Source of the DNA: Amycolatopsis cihanbeyliensis
GTDB taxonomy: Bacteria; Actinomycetota; Actinomycetes; Mycobacteriales; Pseudonocardiaceae
DNA: 64,000 nucleotides
Direction: 5' to 3'
Assembly (NCBI RefSeq): GCF_006715045.1
Contig: NZ_VFML01000002.1
Span: 744,001-808,000, forward strand
A program made the translations under genes and the position numbers. Position 1 is the stretch's first letter. Each line of letters opens with the position of its first letter. Shown here piece by piece: positions 1 through 8,699 of this stretch. Under the pieces are notes generated by a model. It was given only the letters and a program-made list of their open reading frames with translations, did not search any database and was not told the origin of the DNA.

Positions 1-1146
1 CCAGCCGAACTCTTCCAGCGCCATGTTCATCGGGCTGTACGGCTCGCCCGTGTACTCCGAGACAGGGGTGATCGGGAGCCCGCTGATCGCGACCGCCGCG
101 GACACCGCGTACGCGGGCACCAGTCCCCAGCGCAGCCAGCGGCGGGGCAGCCCGCGGCACATCTCCACCGCTCCGGCCGCGAAACACAGCGCGAACAGCC
201 CGCCGACGTAGTACGGCCGCCCGGCGTTGATCCAGAACACCGCGGTGACGCCGAGTACCGTCCAGCCGAGGAAACGGTACGGTCGCAGCCGGTCCGACCG
301 CAGCAACCACCAGGTGCCGAAGGCGAACAGCACGGCGCCGACCACGACCCCGGCCTGGTGCAGGGCCATGGACAGGAAGGTGGAACGTCCGCCCGCGAAG
401 GCGACCTCCTGCGCCACGGTCTCGTTCATCTCCAGCTGCGGCCAGCCGTGCGCGGCCTGCCAGATCAGCGTGGGCGTGGTCGTCACCACCGCGATGGCCG
501 CGCCGACCCACAGCAACGGCCTGCGCAGCAGATCCCTTGGCCCGAGGATCAGCGCGGTGATCGCCACGAGCACCCAGAAGATCGGGATGAGGAACTTGGT
601 CTGCAACGCCAGTGCGGTGACCAGGCAGGCTCCCAACAGCCAGCGGTCGTCCGGCGCGCCCTCGTCCCGCAGCCGCACCCAGTGCACGAGCAGCCAGACG
701 GTCACCGTCCAGAGGAAGGCGTCGACCGTGTGGGTCGCCACGATGTGCCCCGCCCCGGCGAGCAGGAACGGTGAGCAGGCATAGGCCCCCGCGGTCATCA
801 GCTGCGGCAGCCTGCCGCCACCGAGCTCGCGCGCGGTGAGTGCGGCCACCACGATGCCGGCCCCGGTGAGCAGGATGGGCAGCAGCCGGAAGCCGACCAC
901 CGAGTCCGGGAACAGCAGGTCCATCGCTCGCGCCAGCAGCGGGACCAGCGGTGGCTGGTCGGCGTACCCCCAGTCCAGGTGCTTGCCCGCGGAGATGAAG
1001 TAGAGCTCGTCGCCGTGATAGCCGTAACGCCCGGCGAACGCGAGCAGCACCGCCATCGCCGCACCGGCCACGGTCAGCACCGGGCCGAGCGCGAACCGGG
1101 AGACGGTGCGCTCGGGTGACGGGTCGGTGATCTCTCGCGACGGCAT
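1..1146 (-). CDS. GT39-type membrane glycosyltransferase (ArnT/PMT-like), 3' end outside window
   Basis: Only the first 382 residues lie in the window; the reading frame is open to base 1. Near residues 35-55 it has the loop DELYFISAGKHLDWGYADQP, which is typical of the family-39 glycosyltransferases that use polyprenyl-phosphate sugars. It is followed by at least seven hydrophobic segments. These proteins move a sugar from a lipid carrier to an acceptor on the outer face of the membrane. The ATG at 1146 is preceded by GGGCGGGGA. It is divergent from the ArsR gene at 1387. The acceptor cannot be told from the sequence. Confidence 0.85.
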   Translation of the reverse strand, partial: MPSREITDPSPERTVSRFALGPVLTVAGAAMAVLLAFAGRYGYHGDELYFISAGKHLDWGYADQPPLVPLLARAMDLLFPDSVVGFRLLPILLTGAGIVVAALTARELGGGRLPQLMTAGAYACSPFLLAGAGHIVATHTVDAFLWTVTVWLLVHWVRLRDEGAPDDRWLLGACLVTALALQTKFLIPIFWVLVAITALILGPRDLLRRPLLWVGAAIAVVTTTPTLIWQAAHGWPQLEMNETVAQEVAFAGGRSTFLSMALHQAGVVVGAVLFAFGTWWLLRSDRLRPYRFLGWTVLGVTAVFWINAGRPYYVGGLFALCFAAGAVEMCRGLPRRWLRWGLVPAYAVSAAVAISGLPITPVSEYTGEPYSPMNMALEEFGW

Positions 1147-1178
1147 TCCCCGCCCACCGTAGCCCGCCCGGCCCAAGA

Positions 1179-1261
1179 GCCCTGAACGTGGCTTTCGAGA
1201 CGTCAGACGTCCCAATAGTGCCGTTCGCGACGTTTGACGACCTTAACGCCACGTTCAGGGC
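1179..1261. repeat. palindromic intergenic element with 14-bp outer arms
   Basis: The outer arms are GCCCTGAACGTGGC (1179-1192) and GCCACGTTCAGGGC (1248-1261), perfect reverse complements about 55 bases apart. Inside lie two copies of the small palindrome GACGTC. The element sits between two divergent genes. From memory, similar arms ending in GAACGTGGC occur between genes in Amycolatopsis-type genomes, so this is probably a dispersed REP-like element and not a local operator. Confidence 0.6.
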
Positions 1262-1386
1262 CCTCGGTGGCGGGCTTCCACCCCCACGGAAGCCCGCCAC
1301 CGGGGCACAGCCAAGCGCACTGCTCCGGCCGGGTACATGTCTTCGAACCAGCTCGAATCGGCGGCCGGCCCCGCTAGCCTCGGAGT

Positions 1387-2346
1387 GTGATCGTGCTGCG
1401 GTTCGATACGGCGACCATCGCGCGAACCCGACTCGCCGTATCGCCCATCATCGAGGCGTTGGTCTGGCTCGAGCTGACCGTGCACGGCCGGCGCCACCCG
1501 GTGTTCGGCGACCCCGGCCCGCGTGCCCGCGGCGCGCTCGGACATCCCGACGTCGCGCTGCTGGCCGAGTTGCAGCCGCCAGGAGGGTCCGGCTACACCG
1601 CCGACCTGCTGACCCCGCAACCGCGGCGGGTGCCGCCGGAGGACCTGCTGGAGGCCCAGCTGGCCGACCTCGAGGCCACCAGCCAGCACGAGGTCGAGCG
1701 GCAGGTGATCACCTACGCGGAGGCACACTGGGGGCAACCGGTGCCGCGGCGGGTGCGTTCGCTGGCCGAGTCCGGGCAGTTGCCCCGCAGGGCGGCCGCC
1801 GGGCTCGCCCGGTTCTGGCGCGAGACACTCGCCGAGGACTGGCCGACGCTGCGGGACGCACTGGACGAGGATCTGGCGCGCCGAGCCAGGACCATGGCCA
1901 CCCACGGGGTCGGTCGCCTGCTCGGCACCCTGCATCCGCAGCTCACCTGGACGGGTGGCTCGCTGCTCGTCGACAAGCCCTACGCCGAGGAACGAGATGT
2001 CCGGGACCGCGACGTGGTGGTCGCGGCGAGCCTGTTCACCTGGCCGCAGGCCATGGTGCAGGTGGACGATCCGGACCAGCTGGTCATCTACTACCCGGCG
2101 ACCGGCATCGGCGACGACCGCAGCCCCAGCCGGCTCGCGGAGGTCTTCGGCGCGACCCGCGCGCAGTTGCTGGCCGACCTGGACAGCGGGCGGTCGACCT
2201 CGGAGCTGGCGACCCGGCACGACCTGTCCCCGGCCACCGTGTCGTACCACCTGCGGGCCCTGCACCGGGCCCGGCTGGTCGTCCGGAACCGGGACGGTCG
2301 GCGTGTGCTGTACCAGCGCAGCAGCCAGGCCGAGGCCCTGCTGTGA
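1387..2346 (+). CDS. ArsR-family winged-helix regulator with long N-terminal domain
   Basis: 319 residues. The last 90 residues hold a winged helix: SGRSTSELATRHDLSPATVSYHLRALHRARLV (about 270-301), followed by the wing RDGRRVLYQRSS, as in ArsR/SmtB repressors. The first 200 residues are an alpha/beta-rich domain of the type found in actinobacterial ArsR proteins that carry a DUF5937-like region. No cysteine metal site is seen, so it probably senses a small organic ligand or works through protein contacts. The acyltransferase gene follows on the same strand after about 120 bases and may be its target. That link is inference. Confidence 0.8.
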   Translation: MIVLRFDTATIARTRLAVSPIIEALVWLELTVHGRRHPVFGDPGPRARGALGHPDVALLAELQPPGGSGYTADLLTPQPRRVPPEDLLEAQLADLEATSQHEVERQVITYAEAHWGQPVPRRVRSLAESGQLPRRAAAGLARFWRETLAEDWPTLRDALDEDLARRARTMATHGVGRLLGTLHPQLTWTGGSLLVDKPYAEERDVRDRDVVVAASLFTWPQAMVQVDDPDQLVIYYPATGIGDDRSPSRLAEVFGATRAQLLADLDSGRSTSELATRHDLSPATVSYHLRALHRARLVVRNRDGRRVLYQRSSQAEALL

Positions 2347-2470
2347 CGGGCGATCACACCAAGCGTAGCGAGCGAACCACCCGGTGTAGCACATGCCCGC
2401 CCGGCCGAGGGATACGCGGAGTACTTCGTTAGTGTCTGGGCCGCCGCGGCCCCGTACACCAAGGACCCTC

Positions 2471-3646
2471 GTGCTCCCCACGCCTGCCCCGCCCGGGGCT
2501 ACGACGTCTCGACGCCAGATGAACTGGGACGTCATCCGGGTGGTGGCGATCCTGTTCGTGGTGTCCGGCCACGTGACGAACCTGGCGCCCAGCCTACCGG
2601 GGATCGAGGGGTATCCGTTCACGTTGAGTGTTCCGTTCGGCACCGTGACCCTGCTGGTGCTGTCCGGCTACTTCATCGCCCCGACCATCCGCAGGCGGGA
2701 GACCGGGCGCTGGCTCCGTGCGCGACTCGCCCGGCTGCTGCCCGCGTACCTGGTGGCTTTGCTCGTGGTCTACCTGATCACCCGCTGGGCGGTGGTCGGC
2801 TTCAACGGCTGGCACCACGAGCCCGGCGTGCTGGGCATTCTGGCCGCGGACCCGGTCGCCCCGGCGGGCGCCGCCGAGCACACCCGCTGGCCGGTGCCGG
2901 ACCTCGGTGACCTGCTCGCCAGTATCCTGCTGGTGCACGAGTGGGACACCGAGTTCTTCACCCGGATCGACAACTCCTACTGGACGCTGCCGATCCAGGT
3001 GGCGGCCTTCACCGGGACCGCTCTGCTGTGGCGCAGCCGGTTCCGCCGCGTCAGCCCGCCCGTGGTGCTGTGGACCGTGCTCGGCATCTCGGCCGCCTGC
3101 CCGATACTGAGCCTGCTGGTCACCAGCCTGCCTACCGCCTCCGGCCTGTACTACGCGCATCTGTTCGCCGCAGGGGTGGCCATCTGGCTGTGGGGACAGC
3201 ACCGCCTCCGCACCGCGCAGTTGCTGCCGATGCTGCTGCTGAGCGTGATCCTGCACGCCTTCCGCACCGGCTCGCCGCAGCTCGCCTCGGTGATCGGCTT
3301 CACGATCATGCTCGGCCTGATCTGCGCGGCCGCCCGGGGTCCGGACTGGAACCTGCGGGTCCTGCGTGCCCTGCGCCGCCCGATCACCTGGCTGGCCGGG
3401 ATCAGCTACTGCCTGTACCTGGTGCACCAGCAGCTCGGCTACATCATCGCGCGGGCCCTGTCCGACGCCGGTATCTCCTCCGGCTGGCTGCGCCTGACCC
3501 TGGTGCTCGCCGCGGTGATCCTGGCGGCCTGGCTGCTGACCGTCCTGGTCGAACGGCCCGCCTACCGCAGGCTCGCCCGCCGCCCGGCGGCCCGCACGGC
3601 GGTCAGCCCGGATCGTCCGGCCACACCGGCAGAGGCCAGGGCCTGA
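2471..3646 (+). CDS. acyltransferase-3 family membrane protein
   Basis: 391 residues from GTG 2471, which is preceded by AAGGA; longer readings upstream look non-coding. The start of the mature sequence, NWDVIRVVAILFVVSGHV, matches the first helix of acyltransferase-3 (OafA/YiaH type) proteins. The catalytic-type H follows, then ten or so membrane helices and the family's late motif ISYCLYLVHQ. These enzymes O-acylate sugars, peptidoglycan or secondary metabolites from cytoplasmic acyl-CoA. The substrate is unknown. It is co-oriented with the ArsR gene. Confidence 0.8.
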   Translation: MLPTPAPPGATTSRRQMNWDVIRVVAILFVVSGHVTNLAPSLPGIEGYPFTLSVPFGTVTLLVLSGYFIAPTIRRRETGRWLRARLARLLPAYLVALLVVYLITRWAVVGFNGWHHEPGVLGILAADPVAPAGAAEHTRWPVPDLGDLLASILLVHEWDTEFFTRIDNSYWTLPIQVAAFTGTALLWRSRFRRVSPPVVLWTVLGISAACPILSLLVTSLPTASGLYYAHLFAAGVAIWLWGQHRLRTAQLLPMLLLSVILHAFRTGSPQLASVIGFTIMLGLICAAARGPDWNLRVLRALRRPITWLAGISYCLYLVHQQLGYIIARALSDAGISSGWLRLTLVLAAVILAAWLLTVLVERPAYRRLARRPAARTAVSPDRPATPAEARA

Positions 3647-3660
3647 CAGCCGGCCGGGGC

Positions 3661-4557
3661 CTACGCGCTGCCGGAGTGACCGTCGCTGACCGGAGGACGT
3701 CCGCCCTGGTCCAGCGGCGCCCTGTACCGGAAGTGCTCGACGAGCATCGTCGCGAGCGTTTCCGGTGCGGCCTCGGGGATCCAGTGGCTGACGCCGGGTA
3801 GTACCCGGAGGGTGAACCGGCCCGACGCGTGCCGCCGCGCCAGTTCCGAGCCCCGGCGCAGCACCGCCACGTCCCGGTCGCTCCAGACCTGGAGCACCGG
3901 TACGGGCGTGGTCGATCGCAGCGCGCCCGGTGCGGTGAACGGCGCTCCCCGATACCAGTTGAGGCCGCCTCTGGCCAGCGCACGGGACGCCAGCCGCGCC
4001 GCATCCCGTTCCGCCGCCCCGCGGTCCTGCCCGCTGGCGAGCAGGAACCGGGTGAGCAACGTGCGGCGGCGCAGCAGGAGCTCGGGCAGCACGGGCAACT
4101 GGAACAGGTACATGTACCAGGACCGCACGAGCTGTGTGCTGCTCAGCATCGAGCGCAGAAACGCCCCCGGATGCGGGACGGACAGCGCGGTGAGACTCCG
4201 CACGAGGTCGGGCCGTCCGGTCGCGAGGGTCCACGCCTGTACGGCGCCCCAGTCGTGGCCGACCACGTGCACCGGCTGCCCGATCCGGTCGATCGCGGCG
4301 ACCGCGTCGCCGGTTAGGGCACTCGACCGGTACGCAAGCCTGGACCTCGGGCTCGCCGTGGCCGACGCGCCACGCAGGTCGGGCGCGTAGGTCCGGTACC
4401 CGGCACCGGTCAGCAACGGGGTCAGTGCCTGCCAGGAGCGGTGGTCCTGCGGCCAGCCGTGCAGCAACAGGACGGGTTCGCCGGCGAGCGGCCCCACGTC
4501 GGCCACCGGGAACCGCAGTGCCCCATTGCGGAACTCCGCGATCCTGGCCGGGGTCAC
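3661..4557 (-). CDS. alpha/beta hydrolase, epoxide-hydrolase-like
   Basis: 298 residues from GTG 4557, which overlaps the stop of the molybdoenzyme gene by four bases (GTGA), so the two are translationally coupled. HGWPQDHRSW (about 33-42) forms the oxyanion region. GHDWGA places the nucleophile at Asp102, as in epoxide hydrolases and haloalkane dehalogenases rather than Ser esterases. LQVWSDRD and GVSHWIPE supply the late acid and histidine. The coupling suggests that it processes a substrate or product of the molybdoenzyme; the compound is not known. Confidence 0.85.
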   Translation of the reverse strand: MTPARIAEFRNGALRFPVADVGPLAGEPVLLLHGWPQDHRSWQALTPLLTGAGYRTYAPDLRGASATASPRSRLAYRSSALTGDAVAAIDRIGQPVHVVGHDWGAVQAWTLATGRPDLVRSLTALSVPHPGAFLRSMLSSTQLVRSWYMYLFQLPVLPELLLRRRTLLTRFLLASGQDRGAAERDAARLASRALARGGLNWYRGAPFTAPGALRSTTPVPVLQVWSDRDVAVLRRGSELARRHASGRFTLRVLPGVSHWIPEAAPETLATMLVEHFRYRAPLDQGGRPPVSDGHSGSA

Positions 4558-7085
4558 GGCCGTGCTCCCGGTGCGGTGTGCTCGGCGAGCACCTCGATGC
4601 GCGCGGGCACGGTCTTGTGCCAGGGGGTGCCGAAGAACTTGTCCCTGCGGGCCGCCGAGGTCAGCGAGTTCGGGGCGACCCCGACGGCCTCGGCGCCGTT
4701 CTCGCCGGGGTAGGACACGCCCATCCCGTTGGGCAGGGAGATATGACCGGCCTGCATGATGTCGGTGACCTCCACCGGGGTCAGGGCGGACCCGTTCTCG
4801 GTGACCACCCGCACCACGTCGCCGGTCGCCACACCGAGCTCGGTGGCGTCGGCGGGGCAGACGCGCAACGCGCCCTGCTTGTCCCTGCGCCGCCATTCGG
4901 GGTCGCGGATGATCACGTTCGCGGTGAAGGACCGGCGCTCTCCCGCGGAGAGGACGAAGGGGAACTCGGCGGTGGTGTAGCTGGGCTCGACGCCGTCGAT
5001 CCTGGCCAGTTCCGCGAGCAGCTCCGGGATCGCGGCGTGGATCTTCCGGTCCGGGTGCTGGATGTAGTTCCAGGCGTCGGCGTACCGGTCCTCGGTGAAC
5101 AGCACGCCTTCGCGGCGGGTGCGGAACGCCTCGAAGAGCTGCTCGCCAAGGTCGAAGCCACGCGCGGTGAACCCCGCCCTGACGACGGCGTCCGGGTGGG
5201 CTATCGCGCACAGCTGCGCCATCCCCCAGATCAGGGCCACCGGTTTCTCGGTGGCCGGCAGTGTCGCACCGAGCGTGCGGTAGAGCAGGTAGGGCGCCAG
5301 CCCGGCCAGTTCCGGCCGCCGCCGCACGGTGGCGAAGAACGCGAGCGCGAACGCCCGCCTGCTCACCCTGGCCGCGGCGGTCAGCTCCGCGATCAGCGTG
5401 TCCTCGACGACGCCGAGCCGGTCGACGATCGCGGCGTAGATCTCCGGTTCCGGGCGGGTGCCCGGCAGCGGGTCCAGCAGCGGCGCCCGCACCTGGAACA
5501 CGTTGTGCGGGAAATGCAGGGTGAACAGGGAGGACTCGTACTTCTCGAACTGGCTGGCCGCGGGCAGCACGTAGTCGGCACAGCGGGCGGTCTCGGTCAA
5601 CGCGACGTCGACGACGACTGACAGGTCCAGTGTGGACATAGCAAGGCGGAACCGTTCCGACTCGGCCAGCGAGTGCACCGGGTTCGAGGCATCGATCCAC
5701 ATTGCCCGGAACCGGTCGGGATGGTCGGTGAGGATCTCGTCGGCGATCGCGTTGCAGGGGATCAGGCCGCCGATCACCCGTGCGCCGCTGACCGGTGTGC
5801 TGCCTTCGATGTTCGACCGGCCCAGCGTGTCGGCGATGTGCCGAGCCGAGGGTACCGCCACGGATTCGAAGAACAGCCGCAGTGTGGCGTCCGCGATCCG
5901 GTCGGCGAGGCGGCTGCCGCGGCCCCTGGCCGCGAGCGCCATCGCCCGGCGCAGCGGCCGCGCGCCCCAGCGCATCGCGGCCAGGCCCAGCGCGCGGCGG
6001 AGGCGGTCTCCCCGTGGCGGGCCGTCCGCACGTGGGATCGGATGCCAGCGCCCGGCGATCGGGAACACCCAGGAGTGCGGGTGCACCCCGCCGGGCTTGG
6101 CGAAGTTGCCGGTGAGGATCCACAGCATCTTGTTCAGATAGGACACCAGTGTGCTGTTCGGCGACTGCTGCACCCCGAGGTCCTCGTAGGTCGCCGCGCT
6201 CTCCGCCGCGGCGATCCGCCGGGCTGCGGCCCGGATCTGTTCCTCCGGCACCCCGCAGCGGCGGGCGTAGTCGCCGACGTCGATCGCGCCCAGGGCGGAA
6301 AGCACCTGCTCGATCCCGACGGTGTGCTGGTCCAGCCAGTCCTGCGCGGTCAGCTCCTCCTGTACCAGAGTGGCCGCCAGTGCGGCGACACACCAGGCGT
6401 CAGTACCCGGTGCGACCTGTAGGTGGATGTCGGCCATCGCGGCGGTCTCGCTCACCCTGGGGTCGATCACGATGATCGCGCGGTCCGGGTCCCTTGCCAG
6501 CTCGCGCAACACCGGGCGGGCCCTGGCCACCCCGTGCGACTGCCAGGGATTCTTCCCGATGAAGATGGCCACCTCGGTGCGCTCGAAGTCGCCCGCGGTG
6601 TGGTTGCCGTGCAGCTGCTGGTCGACCCATCCCTCGCCGGTCTTCTCCTGCGCCAGGGCGTTGGACATGAACCGCGCGCCGACCGCATGCAGCAGGGCTC
6701 TCCCGTAGGCACCGCCGAGGTGGTTGCCCTGTCCCCCGCCGCCGTAGAAGAAGATGGTCTCGCCGCCGTGCTCGTCGCGGACCGCGGCGAGCCGCACTGC
6801 GATCTCGTCCAGCGCGGTGTCCCAGTCGATCTCCTCGAAGGTGCCGTCCTGGCGGCGGCGCAGCGGCGCACGCAACCGGTGCGGGTCGCTCTGGTACTTG
6901 TCCAGCCGCAGTGGTTTCTCGCAGGTGTAGCCGGCCGAACCGGGATGGTCCTTGTCGCCCCGGATCTTGACCAGGTTCCGGTCGGCGACTTGCACCTCCA
7001 GCCCGCAGTTGCACTCACACAGGATGCAGGCCGTCTTACCCCACCGAGCCTCGTGCGCCGCGTCGGCGGCGGGCCGGGTCGTCAT
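4554..7085 (-). CDS. molybdopterin-dependent oxidoreductase (FdhF/NarB-like single subunit)
   Basis: 843 residues. The N-terminal 4Fe-4S motif is Cys20-x2-Cys23-x3-Cys27-x27-Cys55, followed by Lys57 (CEK). The three molybdopterin-binding regions are clear: FFYGGGGQGNHLGGAYGRAL, IGKNPWQSHG, and a C-terminal beta-barrel domain with ALRVCPADATELGVATGDVV. There is no Cys or SeCys in the region around residues 150-180 where formate dehydrogenases and nitrate reductases place their Mo ligand, so the metal ligand may be Ser or Asp. No signal peptide and no electron-transfer subunit are adjacent. It is coupled to a hydrolase downstream and divergent from a TetR gene. Confidence 0.85.
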   Translation of the reverse strand: MTTRPAADAAHEARWGKTACILCECNCGLEVQVADRNLVKIRGDKDHPGSAGYTCEKPLRLDKYQSDPHRLRAPLRRRQDGTFEEIDWDTALDEIAVRLAAVRDEHGGETIFFYGGGGQGNHLGGAYGRALLHAVGARFMSNALAQEKTGEGWVDQQLHGNHTAGDFERTEVAIFIGKNPWQSHGVARARPVLRELARDPDRAIIVIDPRVSETAAMADIHLQVAPGTDAWCVAALAATLVQEELTAQDWLDQHTVGIEQVLSALGAIDVGDYARRCGVPEEQIRAAARRIAAAESAATYEDLGVQQSPNSTLVSYLNKMLWILTGNFAKPGGVHPHSWVFPIAGRWHPIPRADGPPRGDRLRRALGLAAMRWGARPLRRAMALAARGRGSRLADRIADATLRLFFESVAVPSARHIADTLGRSNIEGSTPVSGARVIGGLIPCNAIADEILTDHPDRFRAMWIDASNPVHSLAESERFRLAMSTLDLSVVVDVALTETARCADYVLPAASQFEKYESSLFTLHFPHNVFQVRAPLLDPLPGTRPEPEIYAAIVDRLGVVEDTLIAELTAAARVSRRAFALAFFATVRRRPELAGLAPYLLYRTLGATLPATEKPVALIWGMAQLCAIAHPDAVVRAGFTARGFDLGEQLFEAFRTRREGVLFTEDRYADAWNYIQHPDRKIHAAIPELLAELARIDGVEPSYTTAEFPFVLSAGERRSFTANVIIRDPEWRRRDKQGALRVCPADATELGVATGDVVRVVTENGSALTPVEVTDIMQAGHISLPNGMGVSYPGENGAEAVGVAPNSLTSAARRDKFFGTPWHKTVPARIEVLAEHTAPGARP

Positions 7086-7135
7086 CGCGCGCTCCCTCGG
7101 TCGTCGGGTCCACCTCGTTAGGTGTTACTCGAAGT

Positions 7136-7149
7136 CATAGTGACCTATG
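7136..7149. promoter_or_regulatory. candidate TetR operator CATAG-TGAC-CTATG
   Basis: A short inverted repeat with 5-bp arms and a 4-bp centre lies between the divergent molybdoenzyme and TetR genes, 50 bases upstream of the former. TetR proteins of the LmrA/YxaF group usually act on a divergent neighbour through such sites. No binding data are visible. Confidence 0.4.
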
Positions 7150-7233
7150 TCGATCGTCATAACCCAGTCATGTGCTGCACGTCACACATCGGACCGAGTT
7201 CGTCGTGAGTCAAGAAAGATAAGCGGCCAAGGC

Positions 7234-7239
7234 TATACT
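7234..7239 (+). promoter_or_regulatory. -10 element TATACT of a probable leaderless promoter
   Basis: TATACT ends seven bases before the ATG at 7247, which would put the transcription start at or within a base of the start codon. No ribosome binding site precedes this ATG. Leaderless mRNAs are common in actinomycetes. The -35 is not obvious. Confidence 0.5.
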
Positions 7240-7246
7240 GATCGAC

Positions 7247-7813
7247 ATGAGCTCGGGACGCGATCGGATGCTGGACGGAGCCATCGCGGTGTTTCGCGAG
7301 CGGGGCGTCGCGGGCACCTCGCTCACCGAGATCGTCGAGCGATCCGGCACCCCGCGCGGCTCGCTCTACCACTACTTCCCCGAGGGCAAGACGCAGCTCG
7401 CCACGGAGGCGACCGAGCGGGCAGGCCGGTTCATGGGCGCGACCATCAGCTCGCTGGCCGCCGCGGGAGACCCACTCGACGCGATCGGCACGATCATCGA
7501 ATTCTTCCGCGGTCAGCTCGAGTCAGGCGATTTCGAGTCCGGCTGCCCGGTCGCGGCGGGCGCGCTCGGCGGTGCCGAATCCGAGGGTGCCCGGCGCGCG
7601 GCGGGCGAAGCGTTCACCTCGTGGGAGTCCACGATCGCCGCGGCCCTGTGGCAGCACGGGGTAGCCGCCGACCGGGCGGAGACGATGGCCACGCTGGCCA
7701 TCGCCGCGATTGAGGGCGCGCTCGTGCTCGCCCGCGCGCAGCGCAGCACCCGCCCGCTGGACCGGGTCGCCACGGAGCTGACCGCCCAGGCGCGCCTGCT
7801 ACTGGGACGCTAA
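7247..7813 (+). CDS. TetR-family regulator, LmrA/YxaF-like
   Basis: 188 residues. The HTH is GTSLTEIVERSGTPRGSLYHYF (about 24-45), followed by PEGKTQLATEA. The ligand domain has FESGCPVAAGALGG, typical of the LmrA/YxaF subgroup, which often controls efflux or redox genes in response to aromatic compounds. Position and divergence point to the molybdoenzyme-hydrolase pair as its regulon. Its end overlaps the convergent methyltransferase remnant by four bases. Confidence 0.88.
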   Translation: MSSGRDRMLDGAIAVFRERGVAGTSLTEIVERSGTPRGSLYHYFPEGKTQLATEATERAGRFMGATISSLAAAGDPLDAIGTIIEFFRGQLESGDFESGCPVAAGALGGAESEGARRAAGEAFTSWESTIAAALWQHGVAADRAETMATLAIAAIEGALVLARAQRSTRPLDRVATELTAQARLLLGR

Positions 7814-8384
7814 CGTCGTTCTGCTGCGCCAGGGTCAGCTCGGCCGCCCAATGGCCAGGCCAGCGGTCCGTCCGGATCGTCCAGCCACACCCACTGGCGC
7901 TCGCGCCGGACCGTCAACCCGAACCGAGACCACCCAGGTTCACCCTGCTCGTGCCACAACGCCGCATCGTCCTCGATGCTCGCCCGCAAGCGGCGCGGAC
8001 CACCTTCCCACACGTGCCGGATGCCGTCGCCGCTAGTGGAGAGTTCGCACCACGACCCGTCCCGACTGGTGAAGAAGACCGGGCCGGGCCGACCGGTCTC
8101 CGCGTCCATGGCGTATCCGAACTCGATCCGGCCTTCTTCACGCAGGTGCACGAGGAACCACAGCGGGCCGTTCTCCCATACTCGTTCGAGCGTCAACGAG
8201 GTTGTTCGGTGCGTGGCGTCATGGCGATCACGCAGGGGCGTATCCGCACGCTCGACGCGAAAGTCCGGTGACCGGATCTGCATGAAGGTGGCGTTGCCCG
8301 AATCGAACCGCCCCTCCAGTTGATCTGGTTCGCGGCGCAGTAATACCAGGTTGCCGATGGCCGCGTGCACAGGACCGGCCCCAA
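7810..8384 (-). pseudogene. C-terminal fragment of an ATP-grasp-associated (TgmC/PIMT-like) methyltransferase
   Basis: The frame reads IGNLVLLRREP, TPLRDRHDATHRT, LWFLVHLREEGRIEFGY and RFGLTVRRERQWVWLDDPDG. These resemble the C-terminal half of the methyltransferases that accompany ATP-grasp peptide-modifying enzymes in actinomycetes. The expected N-terminal AdoMet domain is missing. At about 8372-8384 the frame is replaced by an unrelated primase-like frame, so this is a 3' fragment and not a working gene. No start codon with a ribosome binding site was found for it. The family assignment is from memory of the motif and is moderate. Confidence 0.5.
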
Positions 8385-8699
8385 ACCGGTCCGCGTCGTC
8401 GCGCGCTCGATCAACGGGGCGGGAACGACCAGCACGTCGAAGTCCGCACCGGCACGAGCCAGCACGGAGTAAGGCGCGACGCTCCACCACGACCACGCCT
8501 GACGCGGGTGCCGGAACGTTCGGCCAGACAGCATCACGGGAAGCAGCCCTTCGACCGGCGTCGGGGTATGCCCCAACGTGTACTGCCGCCCGTCCCAGAC
8601 CGATCCGGGGAGTACACCCCAGCCGTGCAGCGTGTATCGCACCGCGGCCACCCGGAGTTGCTTGGAGTACTGCCTGGTCACGTCTCGACTACTCGTCAT
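8372..8699 (-). pseudogene. N-terminal fragment of a primase/polymerase-like (prim-pol) protein
   Basis: From ATG 8699 the frame reads QLRVAAVRYTLHGWGVLPGSVW, then TLGHTPTPVEGLLPVM and WSWWSVAPYSVLARAGADFDVLVVPA. This is the pattern of actinobacterial bifunctional DNA primase/polymerase N-terminal domains. The similarity stops at about 8384, where the methyltransferase fragment takes over one frame away. The family normally continues for another 80-100 residues. The frame is open upstream into the Cys-rich ORF with no stop between them. Confidence 0.55.

Noticed and set aside
3661..6393. 910-codon minus-strand frame covering the hydrolase and most of the molybdoenzyme
   Set aside because: Only the last 298 codons are real (hydrolase); the rest is out of frame with the molybdoenzyme.
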